Below, piece by piece: positions 15,027 through 20,870 of a DNA stretch of 20,870 nucleotides. The notes under the pieces were generated by a model. That model searched no databases. It was not told the origin of the DNA and was given only the letters and a program-made list of their open reading frames with translations. Position 1 is the stretch's first letter. The number at the start of each line of letters is the position of its first letter. A program made the translations under genes and the position numbers. This stretch comes from Gemmatimonadota bacterium (GTDB lineage: Bacteria; Gemmatimonadota; Gemmatimonadetes; Gemmatimonadales; GWC2-71-9), in NCBI GenBank assembly GCA_017889745.1, contig JAGGAG010000021.1, positions 1-20,870 of the forward strand, read 5' to 3'.

Positions 15027-16351
15027 TCGACTTCGCCCTCGGGCGCCTTCCGGCGGCCGAGCACGCGCACCCGCTCGACCCGCCGGCCCGCCATCGACAG
15101 GATCTCGAAGTCGAAGCCGCCCACGTGCACCGGGTCACCCTTCCTGGGCAGGCGGCCCAGCTGGCCGAAGAGCAGGCCGCCGACCGTGGTGTAGTTCGTG
15201 TCGTCGAGCGCCGCGTCGTATTCGGTGTTGAACTGGCTGATGGCCGTCGACCCATCGATCACCGTGCCACCCTCGTCCACCGGAGGCACGAAGTCGGGAC
15301 GGTCGTACTCGTCGAAGATCGGTCCTACGATCTCCTCGAGCAGGTCCTCCATCGTCACCAGGCCAGCGGTGCCCCCATACTCGTCGAGCACCACCGCCAG
15401 GTGCACCTTGAGCCGCTTCATGTCCGCCAGGACGTCCTCCACCTCGCGGGTGCCGGGCACGAAGAGGGGTGGGCGCATGATGGCGCGCACGGTGGATTGG
15501 GGCGCGTTGCGCAGGGCCGAGAGGATGTCCTTGGCGTGCACCACGCCCACGATGTCGTCCAGGCTCTCGGTGAACACCGGATAGCGTGAACGGCGGGCTT
15601 CGGCCACGCGGTCGGCCGCTTCGCCCGCCGAAAGGTCGGCGTCGAGCGCCACCATTTCCGTCCGCGGCGTCATCACTTCTTCGGCGGTCTTCTCGGTGAA
15701 CTCGAAGACTCCCTCGAGCAGCCGCGCATCCTGCTGCTGGAGCGAGCCCGCTTCCTGGCTCTGTTCCACCAGCAGCCGGATCTCCTCCGGCGAATGCAGA
15801 CGGTCATGTTCGCCGGAGCGCTTGATCCGGAAGAGGCGCAGGATCGCGTTGGCGGTGCTGTTGAGGATCCAGATCGGCAGCGCCATCACCCAAGCGAACG
15901 CCATCAGGGGCGCCGCGACCCACCCGCTCACTTCCTCGGGGTAGAGGAGGGCAAACGCCTTGGGCACGAGTTCGCCCAGGATGATGTGCAGCACCGTGAT
16001 GATCGTGAAGGCGATTGCCACGGCCACGGCATGAGTGGCGATCGTGGCCATGGTGGCGGGGAGCCAGCGGAACCCGCCCTCGACGACGCGGGCCAGGGCC
16101 GGCGCGCCCACCCAGCCCAGGCCCAGCGAGGCCAGGGTGATGCCGAGCTGGGTGGCCGAGATATACCGGTCGAGCGATTGAACCGCGCGGCGGGCGAGCC
16201 TAGCTTTGCGGTCGCCAGCCCGGCCCATCTCATCCAGGCGCGTGCGGCGCGCCCCCACGAGGGCGAACTCCGCGGCAACGAAGAACGCGTTGGCGAGGAC
16301 AAGGAGCAGGACGGCGAACAGTCCGGCCGCGACCGGCTGGTCGGGTTGCAT
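15023..16351 (-). CDS. CorC/HlyC-family membrane protein (CNNM, CBS pair, CorC_HlyC domains)
   Basis: A 442-residue membrane protein. Residues 1-180 form a DUF21/CNNM domain beginning with a helix and the conserved ANAFFVAAEFALVGARRTRLDE; further helices include IITVLHIILGELVPKAFAL. A CBS domain pair covers about 225-345 (VMTPRTEMVALDAD, SRYPVF, DIVGVVHAKD, VVLDEYGGTAGLVTMEDLLEEIVG), and a C-terminal CorC_HlyC domain about 360-437. Family members are linked to magnesium or cobalt transport; the older hemolysin name is misleading. The ATG at 16351 gives the usual short N-terminus; an upstream ATG at 16369 would add six residues. A TACAGT hexamer ends 7 nt before 16351 and there is no Shine-Dalgarno. 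Its stop overlaps the hisZ start. Confidence 0.93.
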   Translation of the reverse strand: MQPDQPVAAGLFAVLLLVLANAFFVAAEFALVGARRTRLDEMGRAGDRKARLARRAVQSLDRYISATQLGITLASLGLGWVGAPALARVVEGGFRWLPATMATIATHAVAVAIAFTIITVLHIILGELVPKAFALLYPEEVSGWVAAPLMAFAWVMALPIWILNSTANAILRLFRIKRSGEHDRLHSPEEIRLLVEQSQEAGSLQQQDARLLEGVFEFTEKTAEEVMTPRTEMVALDADLSAGEAADRVAEARRSRYPVFTESLDDIVGVVHAKDILSALRNAPQSTVRAIMRPPLFVPGTREVEDVLADMKRLKVHLAVVLDEYGGTAGLVTMEDLLEEIVGPIFDEYDRPDFVPPVDEGGTVIDGSTAISQFNTEYDAALDDTNYTTVGGLLFGQLGRLPRKGDPVHVGGFDFEILSMAGRRVERVRVLGRRKAPEGEVE

Positions 16352-16358
16352 CCCGGCA

Positions 16359-16364
16359 ACTGTA
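16359..16364 (-). promoter_or_regulatory. Possible -10 box for the CorC-hisZ-hisG operon
   Basis: TACAGT on the minus strand (16364 to 16359), followed by 7 nt and the ATG at 16351. No convincing -35 box is visible at 16-18 nt. The call rests mainly on the spacing, which fits a leaderless start. Confidence 0.25.
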
Positions 16365-16391
16365 ACCATGTTTCGGAAGGCCCGCGAGTCG

Positions 16392-17681
16392 ATGATCCGC
16401 CGTCTCGTCGTTCCGCCGCTCGAGGCGCTCCGGCCGTTCCTGCCGCAGCTCGACTCCGCGGATGCGGCCACCCGGGAAACGGTGGCGCGCATCCTCCAGC
16501 GGGTCGCGGCCGACGGCGACCGGGCGGTGCGGGCCTGCACCCTGGAACTGGACGGGCTCGACCTGCCTCCCGCCACGTGGGAAGTGCCGCGCACGGAATG
16601 GGTTGCGGCCCTGGACCGGCTGCCGGCCGCGCTCCGGCGGGCGCTCGAACTGGCCGTCCAGCGGGTCACCGCCTACCACGAGCGGCAGCGCGATCCCGGG
16701 TTCTCCTTCACCGAAGCCGACGGCACGATTCTCGGCATGAAGGTCACCCCGCTCGACCGGGTGGGGCTGTACGTGCCCGGTGGCAAGGCGTCGTATCCCT
16801 CATCGGTCATCATGAACGCGGTTCCCGCCGTCGTGGCTGGGGTGCGCGACATCATCGCGGTCACCCCGCCCGGCGGATTCCTCACCGACGCGGTTCTCGC
16901 CGCCTGCCAACTGGCCGGTGTCACGCGGCTCTTCCGCATCGGTGGCGCGCAGGCCGTGGCGGCATTGGCGTACGGTACCGCCACGGTTCCGCGGGTGGAC
17001 AAGATCGTGGGCCCCGGCAGTCGCTGGGTGGCGGAGGCGAAGCGGCAGGTGGTGGGGCAGGTGGGCATCGATTCCATCGCGGGCCCGACGGAACTGCTGG
17101 TACTGGCCGACGAGTCGGCCGGCGCGGCGCGGGTGGCAGCCGACCTCATCGCGCAGGCCGAGCATGACGAGGACGCATCAGCCTGGTGTGTCACGACGTC
17201 GACCGTGCTGGCCGACGCGCTTCCGGCGGCGCTGCAGTCGGCCCTCCTCGAGGCGCCCCGCGCCGCCATCGCGCGCGCATCACTGGAACGGAACGGGGTG
17301 GTGATACTGGTGCCGACCGTCGACGACGCGATCGCCGTGGCCAACCTGCGGGCCCCGGAGCATCTCGAGATCCTGATGCGCGATCCCGTCGCCGTCGCCG
17401 CGGGCATCCGGCATGCCGGGGCCATCTTCCTCGGGCGCCACACGCCGGAACCCGTCGGCGACTACATCGCCGGCCCCAGTCATGTGCTGCCCACCAGCGG
17501 CACCGCGCGCTATGCATCGCCCCTCGGAGTGTACGACTTCATCAAGCGCACGAGCGTCATTCAGTACAGCGCCGGGCGGCTGGTCGCGGACGCACCGCAC
17601 GTGATCGCGCTGGCCGAGGCGGAGCAGCTCGCCGGGCATGCAGCGGCTGTGCGGCAGGCGGCAGGACGGGACCATGACTAG
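16392..17681 (+). CDS. hisD: Histidinol dehydrogenase HisD
   Basis: A 429-residue zinc enzyme that performs the last two oxidations, histidinol to histidine, with NAD. All key residues are present: zinc ligands Q255, H258, D357 and H416, and the catalytic pair E323-H324 (APEHLE), identified by alignment of motifs to the E. coli enzyme. Further conserved stretches are GLYVPGGKASYPSSVIMNAVPA, GPGSRWVAEAKRQV, GIDSIAGPTELLVLAD and GPSHVLPTSGTARYASPL. The start at 16392 is preferred because GGAAGG lies 11 nt upstream; an in-frame ATG at 16368 adds eight residues and overlaps, in a CATG palindrome, a possible start of the divergent gene. Its 3' end overlaps the CDF gene by 8 bp. Confidence 0.95.
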   Translation: MIRRLVVPPLEALRPFLPQLDSADAATRETVARILQRVAADGDRAVRACTLELDGLDLPPATWEVPRTEWVAALDRLPAALRRALELAVQRVTAYHERQRDPGFSFTEADGTILGMKVTPLDRVGLYVPGGKASYPSSVIMNAVPAVVAGVRDIIAVTPPGGFLTDAVLAACQLAGVTRLFRIGGAQAVAALAYGTATVPRVDKIVGPGSRWVAEAKRQVVGQVGIDSIAGPTELLVLADESAGAARVAADLIAQAEHDEDASAWCVTTSTVLADALPAALQSALLEAPRAAIARASLERNGVVILVPTVDDAIAVANLRAPEHLEILMRDPVAVAAGIRHAGAIFLGRHTPEPVGDYIAGPSHVLPTSGTARYASPLGVYDFIKRTSVIQYSAGRLVADAPHVIALAEAEQLAGHAAAVRQAAGRDHD

Positions 17682-18609
17682 CGAGCGACCGGCCGCGGAG
17701 TCGCGCCTCTACAAGGTGCTGCTGCTGACCGCCGGCTTCATGTTCATCGAGGCCGTCGGCGGCTGGCTCAGCGGCTCGCTGGCGCTGGTGGCCGACGCGG
17801 GGCACATGCTGACCGACGTCGGTGCGCTGGCGCTCGCGCTCATGTCCGCGCGCATGGCCCAGCGGCCCGCCGACCATCGCGCGACCTACGGCTACCTCCG
17901 GCTCGAGATCCTCGCCGCACTCGTGAACGGCGTGGTCCTCGCGGCCCTCTCGGCCTGGATCATCTTCGAGGCCATCCGGCGGTTCCGCACCCCGCACGCC
18001 ATCGAGGGCCCCCTCTTCGCGGCCGTGGCGCTGGCCGGCCTCGTCGTGAACCTGGTGGCATTGCGGCTGCTGCGGCATGACTCCCACGGGAACCTCAACA
18101 CCCGCGCCGCGTACCTGCACGTGATGGGTGACCTGCTCGGCTCGGTGGGTGCGCTGCTTGCGGCGCTGATCGTCATCCTCACCGGCTGGACCCTGGCCGA
18201 CCCCATCGTGTCGGTGCTGATCTCGCTCCTGATCATCGCCGGGAGCTGGCGGCTCCTGCGGGAGAGCGTGGAGATCCTGCTCGAGGCGGCCCCGTCGCAC
18301 ATTCCGTTGCCGGAAGTGGAGCGTCGAATGCGCGGGGTGGAGGGGGTGATCGCCGTCCACGACCTCCACGTCTGGACCCTCACCAGCGGGGTCGTGGCGA
18401 TGAGCGGCCACGTGGTGGTGCCCGACCTGGCGTCGCATCCGCGGGTGCTCGCGGCGGTGCAGCGGGAGGTGCGGGACATCGGGATCGGCCACGTCACCAT
18501 CCAGGTCGAGTGCCTGGACCAGTGCATACCCGACGCTCACGGGCCCCTGGCCCGCGGGAAGGGGGGAGCCGGCGGCGCGCACCTCCGCGGCCACCCTCAT
18601 TCGCACTAG
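17674..18609 (+). CDS. Cation diffusion facilitator (ZitB/CzcD-like zinc exporter)
   Basis: A 311-residue inner-membrane antiporter that expels Zn2+ or similar divalent ions in exchange for protons. Six membrane helices are followed by a cytosolic C-terminal domain. The two HxxxD metal sites are intact: H44/D48 in ADAGHMLTDV and H149/D153 in LHVMGDLLGS, the His/Asp set typical of zinc-preferring members. A His-containing loop (RHDSHGN) lies between helices IV and V, the C-terminal domain has VHDLHVWTLTSG, and the tail ends GHPHSH. The ATG sits 8 bp inside hisD, so translation is coupled to the zinc enzyme. A hairpin follows immediately after the stop. Confidence 0.93.
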   Translation: MTSERPAAESRLYKVLLLTAGFMFIEAVGGWLSGSLALVADAGHMLTDVGALALALMSARMAQRPADHRATYGYLRLEILAALVNGVVLAALSAWIIFEAIRRFRTPHAIEGPLFAAVALAGLVVNLVALRLLRHDSHGNLNTRAAYLHVMGDLLGSVGALLAALIVILTGWTLADPIVSVLISLLIIAGSWRLLRESVEILLEAAPSHIPLPEVERRMRGVEGVIAVHDLHVWTLTSGVVAMSGHVVVPDLASHPRVLAAVQREVRDIGIGHVTIQVECLDQCIPDAHGPLARGKGGAGGAHLRGHPHSH

Positions 18610-18642
18610 TCCGGAACTCGCTGCAGGACAGCGACTTCCGGA
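18610..18642 (+). terminator. Hairpin after the hisD-CDF operon
   Basis: TCCGGAA-C-TCGCTG, loop CAGGA, CAGCGA-C-TTCCGGA: a 13-pair stem with one internal C-C mismatch, beginning at the base after the CDF stop codon. There is no clean T-run directly behind it, only CTCTCTT about 12 nt later, so it is either an atypical intrinsic terminator or a 3'-end stabiliser. It separates this operon from the typA promoter. Confidence 0.55.
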
Positions 18643-18658
18643 GGGGGCTGGCGCTCTC

Positions 18659-18687
18659 TTGCGGTGCCGACCATCGCAGCCTATATA
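18659..18687 (+). promoter_or_regulatory. Candidate typA promoter
   Basis: TTGCGG at 18659-18664, a 17-nt spacer, and TATATA at 18682-18687 within the most AT-rich spot of the region. The start of transcription would be near 18694, giving a leader of about 57 nt that carries the AGGGGAA ribosome binding site at 18734-18740. Confidence 0.5.
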
Positions 18688-18750
18688 TGCGCCGCGCAGG
18701 CCCGATTGAAGGCCACAACGTCGTTGAATTCGCAGGGGAAGCGGCACACA

Positions 18751-20598
18751 GTGATTCGCAACATTGCTATCATCGCGCACGTCGACCACGGCAAGACCAC
18801 ACTCGTCGACCAGATGCTCCGGCAGGCTGGGGCATTTCGTGCGAACCAGCACGTCGAAGAGCGCGTGATGGACTCCAACCCGCTGGAGAAGGAGCGGGGC
18901 ATCACCATCCTGGCCAAGAACACGTCGGTCAACTGGCACGGCACGAAGATCAACGTCGTGGATACACCGGGCCATGCCGACTTCGGTGGTGAAGTCGAGC
19001 GGATCCTGCGCATGGTGGACGGCTTCGTGCTCCTGGTGGATGCGGCCGAGGGGCCGATGCCGCAGACGCGGTTCGTCACCCGGAAGGCGCTGGCGCTCGG
19101 GCTCAAGCCGATCGTGGCCATCAACAAGATCGACCGTGCCGACGCCGAGCCGCTGCGGGTGCACGACGAGGTGCTCGGGCTCTTCATCGACCTCGAGGCG
19201 ACCCACGAGCAGCTCGACGCGCCGTTCCTCTACACCTCGAGCCGGGCCGGCACCGCCACGCCCGAGCTGGATCACCCGGGCAAGGACTTGACGCCGCTCT
19301 TCCAGGCCGTCATCGACCATATCGCGGCGCCGAAGGGCGACCCCGAGGGTCCGTTCCAGATGCTCATCTCCACCCTCGACTTCTCGCCCTTCCTCGGCCG
19401 CATCGCAATCGGGCGGATCGAGCGCGGCCGGGTGCGGGTGGGCGACCAGGTGTCGCTGCTGCACATGGGCGAGCCGGGCATGGTCACCGACGAGGCGATG
19501 GAGAACGGGCGGGTCACCAAGCTGTACACCTTCGACGGCCTGGCGCGCGTAGACGTGGAGCAGGCGAGTGCCGGTGACATCGTGGCGCTGGCCGGCTTCG
19601 AGACCATCGAGATCGGCAAGACGTTCACGTCCATCGACCATCCCGAGCGCCTGCTCGGCATCGCCGTCGAAGAGCCGACCATCTCGGTCGACTTCATCGT
19701 GAACAACGGGCCGTTCGCCGGGCGCGACGGCAAGTACGTCACCAGCCGCCAGCTGCGCGACCGGCTGTTCAAGGAGCTGGAGCGCAACGTGGCGCTCAGG
19801 GTCGAGCCCACCGACAGTCCCGACACGCACACGGTCTCCGGCCGCGGCGAGCTGCACCTGGGCATCCTGATGGAGACGATGCGGCGCGAGGGGTACGAGT
19901 TCCAGGTGTCGCGGCCCCGGGTCATCACCCGCACGGGCGAGAACGGCGAGCGGCAGGAGCCGTACGAGGAGCTGATGATCGACGTGCCCGAGGAGTACAT
20001 GGGCGTGGTCATGGAACGCCTCGGGCCCCGCCGGGCCGAGATGCGCGAAATGAAGAACAACGGCACCGGCCTCGTGCGCCTGTCGTTCAGGATCCCGGCG
20101 CGCGGCCTGTTCGGCTATCGCTCCGAGTTCCTTACCGACACCCGCGGCACCGGCATCATCCACCACCGCTTCCTCGAGTACGGTCCGTGGGCCGGGCCGC
20201 TGGCCGGCCGCAAGCGCGGCGTCCTGGTGGCCGACCGCGAGGGCTCGGTGGTGGCGTTCGCGCTGGGCAACCTGCAGGAGCGCGCCCAGATGTTCGTGGC
20301 CCCGGGCGACCTGGTGTACGAGGGGATGATCGCCGGCGAAAACTCCCGCCCGGGCGACCTCGACGTTAACGTGACCAAGGAAAAGAAGCTCACCAACATG
20401 CGCGCGTCGGGATCGGACGACAACATCCTGCTGGAGCCGCCGCGCCAGATCACCCTCGAGTACGCGATGGAATACATCGAGGAGGACGAGCTGATCGAAG
20501 TGACCCCCAAGACGATCCGCCTGCGCAAGCGCGTCCTGCAGGTGAATGATCGAAAGAAGGCTGCCCGGGCCGCCGCCCGGGTGGCGGACGCGTCGTGA
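18751..20598 (+). CDS. typA: Translational GTPase TypA/BipA
   Basis: A 615-residue ribosome-associated GTPase involved in stress adaptation and 50S assembly. GTPase motifs: AHVDHGKTT (9-17), KERGITI (47-53), DTPGHADF (71-78) and NKID (125-128). EF-G-like domains III and V follow, with ELHLGILMETMRREGYEFQVSRP and the BipA-type C-terminal domain (LVYEGMIAGENSRPGDLDVNVTKEKKLTNMRASGSDD). The GTG start is chosen because the family begins MIRNIAIIAHVDHGK and because AGGGGAA lies 10 nt upstream; upstream in-frame extensions run into the promoter region. Length is normal. The gene has its own promoter-like sequence after a terminator-like hairpin. A small acidic protein gene follows closely. Confidence 0.96.
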   Translation: MIRNIAIIAHVDHGKTTLVDQMLRQAGAFRANQHVEERVMDSNPLEKERGITILAKNTSVNWHGTKINVVDTPGHADFGGEVERILRMVDGFVLLVDAAEGPMPQTRFVTRKALALGLKPIVAINKIDRADAEPLRVHDEVLGLFIDLEATHEQLDAPFLYTSSRAGTATPELDHPGKDLTPLFQAVIDHIAAPKGDPEGPFQMLISTLDFSPFLGRIAIGRIERGRVRVGDQVSLLHMGEPGMVTDEAMENGRVTKLYTFDGLARVDVEQASAGDIVALAGFETIEIGKTFTSIDHPERLLGIAVEEPTISVDFIVNNGPFAGRDGKYVTSRQLRDRLFKELERNVALRVEPTDSPDTHTVSGRGELHLGILMETMRREGYEFQVSRPRVITRTGENGERQEPYEELMIDVPEEYMGVVMERLGPRRAEMREMKNNGTGLVRLSFRIPARGLFGYRSEFLTDTRGTGIIHHRFLEYGPWAGPLAGRKRGVLVADREGSVVAFALGNLQERAQMFVAPGDLVYEGMIAGENSRPGDLDVNVTKEKKLTNMRASGSDDNILLEPPRQITLEYAMEYIEEDELIEVTPKTIRLRKRVLQVNDRKKAARAAARVADAS

Positions 20599-20629
20599 CC
20601 CCGCGACTTTCACCCTCTTCACGGATGGC

Positions 20630-20634
20630 GGAGG
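20630..20634 (+). promoter_or_regulatory. Ribosome binding site of the acidic protein gene
   Basis: GGAGG 5 nt before the ATG at 20640. It selects this start over the GTG at 20595 (overlapping the typA stop) and the ATG at 20625. Confidence 0.65.
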
Positions 20635-20639
20635 CGATC

Positions 20640-20849
20640 ATGCCGGCCAGCGAGACGTCGTACGGAGCCCTGCAGTTGCGGCGGAAGTTCGACGACGATG
20701 AGTTCGAGGAAGATACGTTCACCTTCGACGACGATGACGACGACGAGAAGGAGGACGACGCGGACGAGGACGAGGACGACGAGCTCGAGGGCCTCGACGA
20801 CGAGGACATCGAGGAATTCGACGACTTCGACGAGGACGAGGACCGCTGA
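20640..20849 (+). CDS. Small, extremely acidic protein, function unknown
   Basis: A 69-residue protein in which I count 39 Asp or Glu residues (about 57%). A short N-terminal segment (MPASETSYGALQLRRKF) holds the only basic patch; the rest is an unbroken acidic stretch with spaced Phe, Leu and Ile residues and no predicted signal or membrane segment. I do not recognise a family. The strong ribosome binding site, the position 41 bp after typA and the hairpin at the stop codon argue for a real, co-transcribed gene. Comparable acidic composition is seen in the C-terminal tail of RNA polymerase delta subunits, in DNA-mimic proteins and in some chaperone tails; none of these can be assigned. Translation starts at 20595 or 20625 are less likely. 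Confidence 0.75.
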   Translation: MPASETSYGALQLRRKFDDDEFEEDTFTFDDDDDDEKEDDADEDEDDELEGLDDEDIEEFDDFDEDEDR

Positions 20850-20865
20850 CGCCCGCTGGCGTCAG
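20846..20865 (+). terminator. Hairpin at the end of the typA operon
   Basis: CTGACGCC, loop CGCT, GGCGTCAG: a perfect 8-bp stem that includes the stop codon of the acidic protein gene. Only five bases follow before the window ends, so a T-run cannot be assessed. Position and symmetry fit an intrinsic terminator. Confidence 0.55.
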
Positions 20866-20870
20866 TCGTC

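Noticed and set aside
16352..16669. Long N-terminal extension of the CorC-type protein
   Set aside because: It runs antisense through the start of hisD; the ATG at 16351 gives the normal family N-terminus.
17557..20622. 1021-residue open frame on the minus strand across the CDF gene and typA
   Set aside because: It covers two well-identified genes and the intergenic promoter, has biased composition and no recognisable motif.
20450..20809. Serine-rich minus-strand frame opposite the acidic gene
   Set aside because: Poly-serine is the expected antisense reading of GAC/GAG/GAT runs; no ribosome binding site or context supports it.

Overview
The window is about 20.9 kb of GC-rich (roughly 70%), densely packed bacterial chromosome. 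The genes are housekeeping genes of a Gram-negative-type (diderm) cell: two translational GTPases (lepA at the left edge, typA near the right), mfd, periplasmic PpiC/SurA-type foldases, pdxA, and three histidine-pathway genes that include the short HisG plus HisZ. Base composition, gene content and codon style fit a Gemmatimonadota-like bacterium, but that placement is an inference and there is no rRNA or tRNA gene here to test it. Neighbouring genes repeatedly share start and stop bases (ATGA, GTGA, TGATG), so most of the window is polycistronic and translationally coupled.

Layout. 1-2322: lepA (partial, minus) diverges from a zinc-less quinone oxidoreductase and an EamA transporter (plus); both directions could use overlapping -10 hexamers. 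2335-2936 (minus): a small secreted proline-rich protein followed by an AhpD-like carboxymuconolactone decarboxylase family protein. 3129-12908 (plus): one long run of a DUF58 protein, a BatA-like membrane protein, mfd, a lipoprotein parvulin, a SurA-like chaperone and pdxA. 12898-13425: a compact, lower-GC insertion-like unit with a four-helix-bundle (S23/Avd-like) gene between two inverted arrays of a 7-bp repeat. 13405-16351 (minus): CorC/HlyC-family membrane protein, hisZ, hisG. 16392-18609 (plus): hisD and a CDF zinc exporter, closed by a hairpin. 18659-20865 (plus): promoter, typA, a 69-residue extremely acidic protein, and a hairpin.

How the parts work together. The central operon links envelope biogenesis (VWA-type membrane proteins and two PpiC foldases), transcription-coupled repair and pyridoxal phosphate synthesis; the surA-pdxA adjacency is also found in Escherichia coli. 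The histidine genes lie in two divergent operons, each paired with a metal-transport-type membrane protein. The most unusual item is the unit between the convergent genes pdxA and hisG. Its inverted heptamer arrays close all three reading frames for transcripts entering from either side, and they supply the actual stop codons and last residues of both flanking genes. This looks like a minimal, possibly mobile element built to land harmlessly at gene ends. Several genes also carry -10-like hexamers only 5-10 nt before the start codon, suggesting leaderless mRNAs.
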